From contig CANPZF010000013.1 in NCBI GenBank assembly GCA_947589015.1, positions 1-45,776 of the forward strand: a DNA stretch of 45,776 nucleotides. The letters are read 5' to 3'. Below are positions 27,131 through 36,050 of the stretch, piece by piece. The notes under the pieces were generated by a model. It did no database searches and had not been told where the DNA came from. It was given only the letters and a program-made list of their open reading frames with translations. Position 1 is the stretch's first letter; every line of letters starts with the position of its first letter. The DNA is from an uncultured Clostridia bacterium (GTDB lineage: Bacteria; Bacillota; Clostridia; TANB77; CAG-508). The position numbers were made by a program, and so were the translations under genes.

Positions 27131-27208
27131 ATTGATATTTATAGAGGCTTATGGAGAATTGAAGAAACTTTTAAAGTTACTAAAAGTAAACTAGATGACA
27201 TATTTTAA
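27131..27208 (+). pseudogene. Transposase remnant (IS1634-like DDE motif region)
   Basis: A plus-strand frame reads DIYRGLWRIEETFKVTKSK and then LDDIF-stop. The Y-RG-W-IEE-F-TKS pattern is the conserved C-terminal segment around the catalytic Glu in IS4/IS1634-type transposases. Only 25 codons remain, and the stop overlaps the stop of the ATP-grasp gene on the other strand. It marks an old insertion or deletion junction at the left end of the capsule cluster. Confidence 0.5.
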
Positions 27209-28362
27209 ATATTTTTAACTTTATTTCTCTTCTCCCCATTTCCTTTGAAAAAAGCTAATGAACCCAATATATCATTTTTATCAAATTTCAAAGTGACAAA
27301 TGCTTTTTTTATGTCTGAAATGAATTCTTTGAAAGATATGTGTTTTTTTAATAATAATTTTAATTCTCCAATCTCTTCTATAAAATAACCGTTGGGATAA
27401 ATTAAATTTATATTTTTTGGATAATCTATATTAAGACTATCTAAATAATATATATATGGTGCATTTATTCCATTTTTTACTAATGAATATCCTATTCCAC
27501 TATTTCTAAAATTTATTTCATTTAAATAAATATTGTCTTCACATATTAAAAATTCTACATCATAAAGCCCTCTGTATCCGTCATTATATATTTTTTTAAT
27601 TACATCATTCGTAATTTTTATTATATTTTCTTCATTTATGAATTGACCAAATACTGAAGACCCACAGTTTTCTCTAACTTTCTTAATTACACATCCTAAG
27701 AATTTTGGTTCCTGTTCGACAATGCATCCACAAGCACATATCTCATATTTTTTATTTAAAAATTGTTGAATTAGAATTTTTTCATATTGATTTTTCCCAA
27801 ATTCATTAAGTACATTTTTTAAATTTTCTTCACTTTTTACAATTTTAATATCACTTTTAAAACCAAATGCGCTTATTTCTGGTTTTACAATACAAGGATA
27901 CACAATGTCATTTGGTATAATAAAATTATTATTTTGATCTATTGTAATACTCCACGTTTTTGCCATGGGGATGTCATTCTTATCTGACCATTTTTTTTGT
28001 TCGTATTTATCCATTAATCTACATACTTCCCCAGGTTTATTTTTAAAACCTGGTATTATATAATAATCATTTAATTTATTATAATATTTATCCAATGTAT
28101 ATTCTGCCAAATCTGAGCATGGAATAATAATCATTTTTTCTTTTTCTTTATTATTTAGTAACCATTTTATAATATCATCACAATTATTAGAAACTTTATT
28201 AATGTTTTTTGAATACTTTGAATGAGAAACTTTTATATCTTTTATTCTTTTAAATTCACCATGTATTAATATTTTTGTTTCTATTTTTTCTTTTCCAAAG
28301 CATCTAATTACTCCTAACGTATTATGATGATCCCCGCCTATTATTAGTACTTTATTTTCCAT
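27205..28362 (-). CDS. ATP-grasp family ligase
   Basis: A 385-aa protein starting VLIIGGDHHNTLGVIRCFG. It has an ATP-grasp core from about 120 to 320: YPCIVKPEISAFG (ATP-binding Lys), ILIQQFLNKKYE, GLYDVEFLI and YLNEINFRNSG (metal-binding E and N). Family members join a carboxylate to an amine or thiol. As the last gene of the capsule cluster it may put an amino acid or amide on a sugar carboxyl group. A good AAGGAG site precedes the ATG. Exact substrate unknown. Confidence 0.85.
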   Translation of the reverse strand: MENKVLIIGGDHHNTLGVIRCFGKEKIETKILIHGEFKRIKDIKVSHSKYSKNINKVSNNCDDIIKWLLNNKEKEKMIIIPCSDLAEYTLDKYYNKLNDYYIIPGFKNKPGEVCRLMDKYEQKKWSDKNDIPMAKTWSITIDQNNNFIIPNDIVYPCIVKPEISAFGFKSDIKIVKSEENLKNVLNEFGKNQYEKILIQQFLNKKYEICACGCIVEQEPKFLGCVIKKVRENCGSSVFGQFINEENIIKITNDVIKKIYNDGYRGLYDVEFLICEDNIYLNEINFRNSGIGYSLVKNGINAPYIYYLDSLNIDYPKNINLIYPNGYFIEEIGELKLLLKKHISFKEFISDIKKAFVTLKFDKNDILGSLAFFKGNGEKRNKVKNI

Positions 28363-28447
28363 AATTACTCCTTATAATACTTAAAAATTTAATTAAAAAT
28401 TCAATATATTTTTTTGTTAATGCAATTCATTGATTTATTAGTTGACT

Positions 28448-29047
28448 TTAATTATCTATTTCCTTACCTATAAATATTTTAAGTTTGGTTTTATTTATAA
28501 GTTCTGTTAATAAATATAAAACAAATAAGCATAAAATTAATGTTAATAGTTTAACAATTAAAAAAACATAAATATTATTGTCAATAAATACTCTTTTAGT
28601 AATTTGATATATTGCTAATAAAACAAATTGATTTAATAATAAATATACTATAGAATTTTTTCCAATATATTTTAGGATTTTTTTAATTTTATTAATTAAT
28701 AATTTAGGGCTTTTTTCTATCCATTTAGAAATATTAATTATTAAAATACTAGCCAGAATACTGGTTATCCAAAATAATAGTATATTTCCATAATTACCTA
28801 TTCTCATATTAACAGGTGTATTTAGAAAAATCAGTATTACTACTAAAATTGCCAAAATGAAAAAGTTTGTAAATTTTATATTTAACAATTTTAAATCAGT
28901 TTTTTGCTTTAATAAATAACCAACGTGATATAATCCTACTCCAACAAATGCAGCATCCATTGCCCAAGGTAAACGAAATGGTAAAATTTTTGTTGCCAAA
29001 TTTCCAAATATTGCTATTAAAAATATTATACCGTGTTTCCAAAACAC
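28448..29047 (-). pseudogene. C-terminal part of a broken acyltransferase-3 gene
   Basis: Out of frame with the N-terminal part at 29456. It carries the remaining membrane helices of an acyltransferase-3 protein (FWKHGIIFLIAIFG through LLTELINKTKLKIFIG). It has only a GTG with no ribosome binding site as an apparent start, and a TAG lies in its frame where the GA and TA tracts meet. Removing one base from the A5 run, or adding one GA unit, would join it to the N-terminal part. The product as it stands is probably not made. Confidence 0.7.
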
Positions 29048-29456
29048 GTATTTTTCTCTCTATATATATATATATATATATTATGTCACAAATAAATAAT
29101 GCTGTTAAAAACCAAATTGCTCCTCCAATAGGATAATTGGTATTATCTGTAACCAATTGTAATAATGGTTGAAAGCTAAATTTAGGTAAATTTATAATAG
29201 CATATATAATATAGTAAAATAAACCAAATGAAAAATATGGTATAATTAAATTATTAAATTTCTTTTTTATGTACTGATATAAATTTACATTATTTTCTCC
29301 TTTAAAAAGAAATCCACTTATTAGAAAAAACATTGGCATATGAAATGCTCCAATAAAATAATCAATTTTACTCGTTAAGTTTATATGTCCAAGTATCATT
29401 AAAAATATTCCAATTCCTTTATAAATATCAATAAAATCAATTCTTTTTTCTTTCAT
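28896..29456 (-). CDS. N-terminal part of acyltransferase-3 (O-acetyltransferase-like), frameshifted
   Basis: The true protein part is residues 1 to about 137: RIDFIDIYKGIGIFLMILGH (the family's first helix, with its His), IGAFHMPMFFLISGFLF, FNNLIIPYFSFG and WFLTALFICDIIYIYIY. After residue 137 the frame passes through a (TA)10-GAGAGA-A5 tract and the rest (RYNIFNSNIWK...) is nonsense. An intact protein would be about 335 aa and add acetyl or similar groups to the capsule. It follows the hexapeptide acetyltransferase gene. Either phase-off, decayed or a sequencing error. Confidence 0.78.
   Translation of the reverse strand: MKEKRIDFIDIYKGIGIFLMILGHINLTSKIDYFIGAFHMPMFFLISGFLFKGENNVNLYQYIKKKFNNLIIPYFSFGLFYYIIYAIINLPKFSFQPLLQLVTDNTNYPIGGAIWFLTALFICDIIYIYIYIERKIRVLETRYNIFNSNIWKFGNKNFTISFTLGNGCCICWSRIISRWLFIKAKN
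29051..29080. repeat. Composite simple-sequence tract inside the acyltransferase gene
   Basis: On the coding strand: ten TA units, then GAGAGA, then five A. It is the longest short repeat I see in the window and lies exactly at the frameshift. Such tracts change length by slipped-strand pairing. Confidence 0.85.
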
Positions 29457-29541
29457 TATAGTACCTCTATTTCCATATATTAAATATTTTCTTTATACTA
29501 TTTAATAAATAAAGATGTTGATAGTTTGTATCCAAAAATTT

Positions 29542-29997
29542 CTATTCATAATTTTTCTTTTTTATAATATTATACCCAACAACTAAACTATTGGGCGGAA
29601 CATCCCTAGTAACTACAGCATTTGCCCCAACAATTGAATCATGCCCTATAATAATTGGTCCAAGTACACAAGCTCCACAAGATATTTTAACTCTATCTCC
29701 TATAATAGGACCACCTGCATTCGTCTTTACACCATCATAAAATTTAGTATTTCCACCTAAAGTAACATTTTGATATATAGTACAATCATTGCCAATTTTT
29801 GTTTGAACATGCATAACTACTCCAAGACCATTATGCGGTAATTTAAGATTTTCACCGAATTCAACAGTATTTGGTATATCACAAGAAAAAATCAACCTTA
29901 ATAGTTTTCGATACAAATTTGTTTTTTTTTCTATCCATCTTTCCGCTACTCTTTTATTTTTCTTAGTATTGTTATTTTTATATAAACCCATTTTCAT
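29542..29997 (-). CDS. Serine-acetyltransferase-like hexapeptide acetyltransferase
   Basis: A 151-aa left-handed beta-helix protein: LPHNGLGVVMHVQTKIGND, YQNVTLGG, GPIIGDRVKISCGACVLG and IVGANAVVTRDVPPNSLVVG. His in VVMHVQ and the LGG/GG loops match the SAT/WbbJ group that moves acetyl from acetyl-CoA. It lacks the N-terminal helices of CysE, so it acts on a sugar rather than on serine. It lies between the DUF362 and acyltransferase-3 genes in the capsule cluster. Confidence 0.86.
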   Translation of the reverse strand: MKMGLYKNNNTKKNKRVAERWIEKKTNLYRKLLRLIFSCDIPNTVEFGENLKLPHNGLGVVMHVQTKIGNDCTIYQNVTLGGNTKFYDGVKTNAGGPIIGDRVKISCGACVLGPIIIGHDSIVGANAVVTRDVPPNSLVVGYNIIKKKNYE

Positions 29998-30027
29998 TTT
30001 CTCCTCCCTTTAATTTTCTATTCATTT

Positions 30028-31425
30028 CTATTTTTCTTCAAGTAAATAATCTATCCATCCATCACTTGGAATAAATTTTTTATTTAACTCATTTAAATTT
30101 ATTTTATTGCTTTTACATTTTTTTGTGGCTCCATCTTTAATTATTACTACATCAAAAACATTAGAATTAGAAAGTTTATATTTTTTTAAATCGTATCCAT
30201 TAATTATGTATTTTATCTTACAATCTTTAAATCCCATAACTTTACATATAATACTATCAATATTTAGCGAATTAAACCCCGCAATAAGAAATCCAACTTT
30301 TTTTGATGATGGAGCAAGTGGTCCTTCTTTTTCGCCAGATATAATCATATCTGTAAGATTAAAAATAATTCTTTTCGGACGTTTACTCATATTTCCGTCT
30401 TTATCAGCATATAAAACAAGTTTATTTATATCTAAAATAGCTCTCCATAAAGTATCATTGCCATACCATCCACCATCTATATATTTATTTATTTTTAGTT
30501 TTTTTTCTAAAAACGAACAGCCTCCCACAATTAAAGATATAACCTTACTATTTTTATAACTATATTTTCTAACACTGGCTTTTACTTCTTTTATAATATT
30601 TTTTTCAGGAAATTCGTCTCCATTACAACTAACAGAACCAATTCTATGATGTGGTATATATTCTTTTTTACTACTAATACCAATAAAATTTTTTAAGCAA
30701 GCAGTCATACCAGCTTTACGATGAGTCTTAGGTTTCGGCAAATTTATAATAACATTAGCTGTTAATATATCTTCAGGAACTAAATATTCATGAATTCCTT
30801 TTTTATGATGTTCGTGCATTTCTTTCAAATCATATTTAGGTATAGCATACTTATTGCAATATGAATCTAACGGAACTAATGAACTATCTTTACCCAATGA
30901 TACTACTTTACATTTTAGATTAAGATTATTATTTTTTCTAAAATCGATTAACCTAACTTTGTAACCTGCTTCATTATACCCTTTTATTGCTTCTTCAAGT
31001 CCATTTATATTAATAACTTTCGAAAAATCACATTCTTGAACAGGCGCATCTCCAACAATGATTTCACCTGTTGATTTCAAGGCTTTAATTGTATAATCAA
31101 TAATAGGTCTAATAATAGCAAAATTAGTAATTAAAGAATCAGTTTCTTCATTGGCTAAAGTATTAAAATGATATACTAAATTGGGCTTAATAATTACCTT
31201 ATCATTCTTTTTTATAAAATCTCTAAAAGGATTCCAATCTTTTGTTCCAATATTATTTTTATCAAGATTCATACTCATAAACAATTTTCTAACATTATCA
31301 TAAATTTCAGCATCACTTTTAATATCTATATCGAGTCCTTCAAGATAATACTTTTTAGGATTAAAATATTTAGAATTATCGTATTCATATTTTTGAGTAT
31401 CTACTACATAAACTTCGTTCTTCAT
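30028..31425 (-). CDS. DUF362 domain protein in the capsule cluster
   Basis: A 465-aa protein with the DUF362 landmarks VIIKPNLVYHF, IIVGDAPVQECDF, NVIINLPKPKTHRKAGMTAC and LKNFIGI, and a closing segment GPLAPSSKKVGFLIAGFNSL. No cysteine-rich ferredoxin domain is attached, unlike many DUF362 proteins. The function of the family is unknown. The start overlaps the stop of wzx by 4 bp (ATGA) with AAGGAG upstream, so it is translated with the flippase and is a real member of the cluster. Confidence 0.85.
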   Translation of the reverse strand: MKNEVYVVDTQKYEYDNSKYFNPKKYYLEGLDIDIKSDAEIYDNVRKLFMSMNLDKNNIGTKDWNPFRDFIKKNDKVIIKPNLVYHFNTLANEETDSLITNFAIIRPIIDYTIKALKSTGEIIVGDAPVQECDFSKVININGLEEAIKGYNEAGYKVRLIDFRKNNNLNLKCKVVSLGKDSSLVPLDSYCNKYAIPKYDLKEMHEHHKKGIHEYLVPEDILTANVIINLPKPKTHRKAGMTACLKNFIGISSKKEYIPHHRIGSVSCNGDEFPEKNIIKEVKASVRKYSYKNSKVISLIVGGCSFLEKKLKINKYIDGGWYGNDTLWRAILDINKLVLYADKDGNMSKRPKRIIFNLTDMIISGEKEGPLAPSSKKVGFLIAGFNSLNIDSIICKVMGFKDCKIKYIINGYDLKKYKLSNSNVFDVVIIKDGATKKCKSNKINLNELNKKFIPSDGWIDYLLEEK

Positions 31426-32921
31426 TTTTTGCTCCTTTTTAATAGCTTTATATATATTTTCTTTGATATACCTCTAAATGCTATAGCATTAATTATTAAT
31501 ACTATGGCTGATATAGCTACAAATGTTATTAATCCTAAAATAATCCATTTGATATAACTATCAACAAATATATTTCCTATTAGTAAATGTATCCCAAAAA
31601 CTATAATCACTTCTAAATATGAAACTATAATATATTTAAATGAATGCCATACACTCACTTTCAAAATATTTTTTGAAGCATATACAATAAAACCAATAGT
31701 TCTAATAAACATTGAAACAAAAGTTCCAATTGCCACTCCTATTAATCCAAATTTTATTACTAAAGTAATCGAAAGAATAATATTTACAATAGGCTCTATT
31801 ATAGAAAATGTGCTCGTTTGCCTGAAATGTCCCTTAGCAAAAACTATATTAGAATATGGATATCTAGTAACAAAAGCAAATTCAGCCCAGACCATCAAAT
31901 ATGCAAATACTGGTTGAATATAATTAGCATCAGTTATATTTTTAGTATATATTGATATAAATGGTACAATTAAAACTAAAGTACACGCTAATAAAATAGT
32001 AGTTATAGTATAAAAAGAATAAGCATATTGTTCAAATTTATCTTTAATATTACTATTGTTTTCATTAACCATAATCTTTCCAAATAAAGAATCGATTCCA
32101 GTTGTAAATGCTTGAATTATTGTCCTTATTCCACTAGTAACCATATAATAAACTGAATAAATAGATACATTAATTAAATTATTAAAAACAGTTAAAATAA
32201 CAACATCTGTATTAGTTTGAACAATTGTAGCTATGTGATGTGCTAAACAATCCCATTGTTGAGGAATTTTGTAATTTGTTTTTCTATATATTTCATAAGA
32301 ATATTTTTTCTTAAAATATAGTTTTAAAATCATAGGTCTTATTGCATATGTAATTGCTGTTACTAAATAAACAATTTGAATGCTACATTTAAATTTTAAC
32401 AAAATTAAAATCAAAACTATATTTAAGATATAAGTTATTGAATTAGTATAATTAGCAATATAATTTTTTTGATCAGCTTGTAAAAATAAATTATAAGTCA
32501 TTCCAAAAAAATATTCACAAACTCTTCCAAAAGCTACGATTAAAATTAAAGCAACAACATACCAATAATCAAATCCGCTTACAGTATTCGGATATATTAA
32601 GCAAAGAAATAAAACATATATTATAAATACATAACTTATTTTTCTAAAAAATTTTGAAGTGGCCCCTAAAACATTTCCAATTTCTTTTTTATTCTTTTCA
32701 ACTAACGGTTTGAATAAAGCAAATTTAATTACAGGTCCAAGTCCAAATTCTAGTAGACTAATATATGAAACAAACTGAGTGATTGAAGATACTAGTCCAT
32801 TTAATTCTGATCCAAAATTTTTTATAATCAAAATAGGAATAATAAAATAATATATTACAGAAACTATTTTCTGGATTAACGCAGAACTTACATTTTTTAA
32901 AACTTCAGACCTATTCTTCAC
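31422..32921 (-). CDS. wzx: Oligosaccharide repeat-unit flippase Wzx
   Basis: A 499-aa MATE/MOP-fold membrane protein with about 12-14 helices. It starts NVSSALIQKIVSVIYYFIIP, with FGSELNGLVSSITQFVSYIS and LEFGLGPVIKF, typical of polysaccharide biosynthesis flippases. It moves lipid-linked repeat units to the outer face for Wzy. It lies between the TupA-like and DUF362 genes. Confidence 0.9.
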   Translation of the reverse strand: MKNRSEVLKNVSSALIQKIVSVIYYFIIPILIIKNFGSELNGLVSSITQFVSYISLLEFGLGPVIKFALFKPLVEKNKKEIGNVLGATSKFFRKISYVFIIYVLFLCLIYPNTVSGFDYWYVVALILIVAFGRVCEYFFGMTYNLFLQADQKNYIANYTNSITYILNIVLILILLKFKCSIQIVYLVTAITYAIRPMILKLYFKKKYSYEIYRKTNYKIPQQWDCLAHHIATIVQTNTDVVILTVFNNLINVSIYSVYYMVTSGIRTIIQAFTTGIDSLFGKIMVNENNSNIKDKFEQYAYSFYTITTILLACTLVLIVPFISIYTKNITDANYIQPVFAYLMVWAEFAFVTRYPYSNIVFAKGHFRQTSTFSIIEPIVNIILSITLVIKFGLIGVAIGTFVSMFIRTIGFIVYASKNILKVSVWHSFKYIIVSYLEVIIVFGIHLLIGNIFVDSYIKWIILGLITFVAISAIVLIINAIAFRGISKKIYIKLLKRSKK

Positions 32922-32944
32922 ATTATCACCTCCAAGTAATTTTT

Positions 32945-33799
32945 CTATTTTTTAGAAATATTGGGTATATCTAACATACTACCAACTTTATAGTCCCATT
33001 CTTCAGGTTGAAACTTTTCATAACCATTTCCAGGATAAAAAGTCAACTCACCAAAATAAAGTTTTCCATTAATCTCATACCAATCAACTCTAACAAATAT
33101 TATGTTTTTAGCTAAAATTCTAGATAATTCTAACATTTTTTCATAATTTTTAGGCTTTTTAATTTCTTTTGTAGACATTGGATGACTTCTTTCGAATGGA
33201 AGCTTGTTCCAATCAATATCAAAAAAAGTTACTTTTAAACCATCATTAAATCTTTCAGTACAAGTAAAACTCATCCTAGGTTCACCATTAAAACACATTA
33301 TTTTATAATCAGGAAGCTCTTTAACATTTTTATCTTCCAAATATTTCTCAATAATGATTCTTGGCTTAACATTCTTATAAGCCCATTCTCTTCCTTCCCA
33401 AAACCAGTTTCTTTTTAGGGCTTTGCTTAACTTTTTATGTGCTTTCTCAAAGTCAAACTCTTTTTTATTTTTACATATAACTACACTACCAGAATCATGA
33501 GTACATTTCATAACAAATTGATTTGGTAATTTTTCTAAATCTATATCATCGAAATTATCATAAACACCAATTGTAGGTATCAAGTATTGTTTTCCTATTG
33601 TTTCTTCAATATACTTTTTTACTTCATATTTATCAACCATCATTGTATATTTGGGATTTCTATCATATAGTTTTAGCCATTGTATTTTAGCATTAAAAGT
33701 TTGTGGACTTTTTAAATCTAATTTTCTTTTTACTCTATGTCGATATTTCATTTTAAGAAACATTTTATCTGGTATCATTTTAAATATAATTTTTTTCAT
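32945..33799 (-). CDS. TupA-like ATP-grasp protein
   Basis: A 284-aa protein of the TupA-like family, first known from teichuronopeptide synthesis. Marks are SPQTFNAKIQWLKLYDRNPK, DKYEVKKYI, FVMKCTHDSGSV, IIEKYLED, DYKIMCFNGEP, RVDWYEINGKLYFGELTF and PGNGYEKF. TupA is linked to adding an amino-acid polymer to a uronic acid chain, which fits the UDP-glucuronate-forming Ugd encoded in this cluster. Length is usual. Acceptor and amino acid are not known. Confidence 0.88.
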   Translation of the reverse strand: MKKIIFKMIPDKMFLKMKYRHRVKRKLDLKSPQTFNAKIQWLKLYDRNPKYTMMVDKYEVKKYIEETIGKQYLIPTIGVYDNFDDIDLEKLPNQFVMKCTHDSGSVVICKNKKEFDFEKAHKKLSKALKRNWFWEGREWAYKNVKPRIIIEKYLEDKNVKELPDYKIMCFNGEPRMSFTCTERFNDGLKVTFFDIDWNKLPFERSHPMSTKEIKKPKNYEKMLELSRILAKNIIFVRVDWYEINGKLYFGELTFYPGNGYEKFQPEEWDYKVGSMLDIPNISKK

Positions 33800-33802
33800 T
33801 TT

Positions 33803-34768
33803 TCATCCTTCACTTTCTTTATACCATTTAATAAATTTTTCTATTCCTTGTTCAAAAGATATAGATGGATTATATCCTAACAAACTTTTCGCTTTATTTA
33901 TATTAGCATAAGTTCTATCTACATCTCCCAATTGCATTCTCATTTGTGTAATCTTTGGTTTTACTCCAAGAGCTTTTGCAATTATATTTATCATTTCTTT
34001 TAAACAAATTGGATTGCTACTTCCAAGGTTTATTATTTCATACACATTATCATTCATCATAACATAATTACATGATTTACAGATACCATCAACTATATCA
34101 TCAATGTATGTATAGTCACGAGAATTGGTCCCATCTCCAAACATAGGAATTTGTTCATTTTTTAACATTAATCTTGTAAATTTGTTAATTGCTAAATCTG
34201 GTCTTTGTTTTGGACCATATACAGTAAAAAATCTTAACATAATAATATTCATATTAAATAGCTTATGATAAACATGAGACATTACCTCATTTGCTTTTTT
34301 GGTTGCAGCATATGGACTTATGGCGAAATCTACCACCATATCTTCTTTAAAAGGTACTTCTTTTGTATTCCCATAAACACTACTCGAAGATGCCATAACT
34401 AATTTTTTAATATTATTTAATCTTGCTTCTTCTAATATATTTTGAGTCCCCATTCCATTTACTTCTTGATAATATATTGGGTTTTCAATGGATGGTCTAA
34501 CTCCAGCCATAGCAGCTAAATGAACTATAACATCAATTTGATTTTCGCTGAATATCTTTTTAATATCTTCCCTATTTCTTATATCTTTTCTATATAGCTT
34601 ATAATTTTCATTATAGAAAAATGGTTGTATATTTTTTTCTTTTAATTCTGGAGCATAATAGTTACAAAAATTATCAATTGTAATTACTTTATTCCCCTCT
34701 TGCAATAATCTTTCAGTTAATGTAGAACCTATAAACCCTGCTCCACCTGTTATAAAAAATGTTTTCAT
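33803..34768 (-). CDS. NAD-dependent epimerase, UDP-glucuronate 4-epimerase-like
   Basis: A 321-aa extended short-chain dehydrogenase: ITGGAGFIGSTLTERLL, SSSSVYG, catalytic YAATKKANEVMSH and FFTVYGPKQRPDLAI, then FGDGTNSRDYTYIDDIVDG. This pattern is closest to UDP-glucuronate or UDP-GlcNAc(A) 4-epimerases. With ugd in the cluster, conversion of UDP-glucuronate to UDP-galacturonate is likely. Four bp separate it from the TupA-like gene. Confidence 0.87.
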   Translation of the reverse strand: MKTFFITGGAGFIGSTLTERLLQEGNKVITIDNFCNYYAPELKEKNIQPFFYNENYKLYRKDIRNREDIKKIFSENQIDVIVHLAAMAGVRPSIENPIYYQEVNGMGTQNILEEARLNNIKKLVMASSSSVYGNTKEVPFKEDMVVDFAISPYAATKKANEVMSHVYHKLFNMNIIMLRFFTVYGPKQRPDLAINKFTRLMLKNEQIPMFGDGTNSRDYTYIDDIVDGICKSCNYVMMNDNVYEIINLGSSNPICLKEMINIIAKALGVKPKITQMRMQLGDVDRTYANINKAKSLLGYNPSISFEQGIEKFIKWYKESEG

Positions 34769-34863
34769 TCTTTTACCTCACTATTTGCTTTCAAATGCAT
34801 ATTTGTAAAAAATTTCATAATATAACAATATTTTAATTTTAATTATACATATTCTTATTCACG

Positions 34864-35979
34864 TTAATTATCTTTTTCCTTTGCATGTTCATAATAAAAA
34901 CGTTCTAGTTCTTTTGCTACACTTTTTGCACTAAATCCTGCATCATCAATTTTTTTAGTATCTTCTTTTGATCTATTCCTTCTTTTCATATTTAAAATTT
35001 CCCTAGCCCATATTTTGGTATCATCTTCTAAAGCTAGTCTTTTAACAAAGTCAGTTACTTCCACTGTTTCTGGAAATCCTGTAGATAAAACAGACGGTAG
35101 TCCAGTAGCCTGAGCTTCAATTGCTGTTGTTCCAAAACCTTCAAAAGAAGAAGTTCCCAAAAAAATATCAAAAGCCATATAGTAATTCCACACATCAGAA
35201 TGAGCACCAACTAATTTAATAGCATCACTTAATTTTAACAAATTAATCTTATTCTCAATTTTTTTTCTTAAATCTCCTTCTCCTACTAAAATCATTTTAT
35301 AATTATTATTAATCTTATAAATTTCATTAAATATATCTATTAAAAATAATATATTTTTTTGTTCACATAATCTACTAACTGAACCAATCACTATATTATT
35401 TTTTATTTTTAAATTTTCTCTCATCTTATTTCTTATTGTTTCATCAAAATTAAATTTTTCTAAATATATGCCATTTTTTATTACTTTAACATTATTGATA
35501 TTTTTTTTTCCAAAAGCCCAAAGACCCGCCTCAATAGAACAAGCAAAATAATCAGTTGCATATTTTATTGCCAAAAAATGTAATATTGTTTTTACAAACT
35601 TATTTTTATCAGTTTTTCTTGAGGTTGTCCTTGAATGAAGTATTCTAGTTTTTATTCCTAATTGTTTTGCTATGTACAATGGAAATATTGCTACACTTAT
35701 TGTGTGTACATGAATAATATCAGGATTTTCTTTTTTTAAAATCTCTTTTAGTTTATTTAAGTATATTTTAATTTTTTTTAACTCTAAATGTGGTAAATTA
35801 TAAAATCTTCCACCTAATGAAACAAATTCTTTTAATTTTTCACTTTCTATATTATTATTTTTTATTACTATAAATTCTATTTTATTTCGATCAATTTCTC
35901 TATACCAATCTACTAATCTAGATTCAATACCTCCCATATTAAATCCAGGAATATAGTGTATTACTTTAATTTTTGACAT
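34864..35979 (-). CDS. Family 4 glycosyltransferase (EpsF-like)
   Basis: GT-B enzyme starting IHYIPGFNMGGIESRLVDWY, with HSRTTSR in the N-domain, IGSVSRLCEQKNI at the hinge and TSSFEGFGTTAIEAQATGLP as the E-x7-E donor site. The 371 aa are the full family length. Adds one sugar to the lipid-linked repeat unit in the cytoplasm. A 95-bp gap with no clear promoter or terminator separates it from the epimerase gene. Confidence 0.88.
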   Translation of the reverse strand: MSKIKVIHYIPGFNMGGIESRLVDWYREIDRNKIEFIVIKNNNIESEKLKEFVSLGGRFYNLPHLELKKIKIYLNKLKEILKKENPDIIHVHTISVAIFPLYIAKQLGIKTRILHSRTTSRKTDKNKFVKTILHFLAIKYATDYFACSIEAGLWAFGKKNINNVKVIKNGIYLEKFNFDETIRNKMRENLKIKNNIVIGSVSRLCEQKNILFLIDIFNEIYKINNNYKMILVGEGDLRKKIENKINLLKLSDAIKLVGAHSDVWNYYMAFDIFLGTSSFEGFGTTAIEAQATGLPSVLSTGFPETVEVTDFVKRLALEDDTKIWAREILNMKRRNRSKEDTKKIDDAGFSAKSVAKELERFYYEHAKEKDN

Positions 35980-36050
35980 ATTTTTCTCCTTTTAGATATT
36001 AAATTAATACTATAATACAACAAAAAATTAATTAAAGATTTTCAATAATA

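Noticed and set aside
29061..29080. Simple on/off switch by TA-unit change alone
   Set aside because: Hand translation shows that TA gain always meets a TAG at the TA/GA border and TA loss meets an early stop; only a change in the GA or A tract restores the frame.
29542..29997. CysE for cysteine synthesis
   Set aside because: The N-terminal helical domain of CysE is missing and the gene is inside a capsule cluster.
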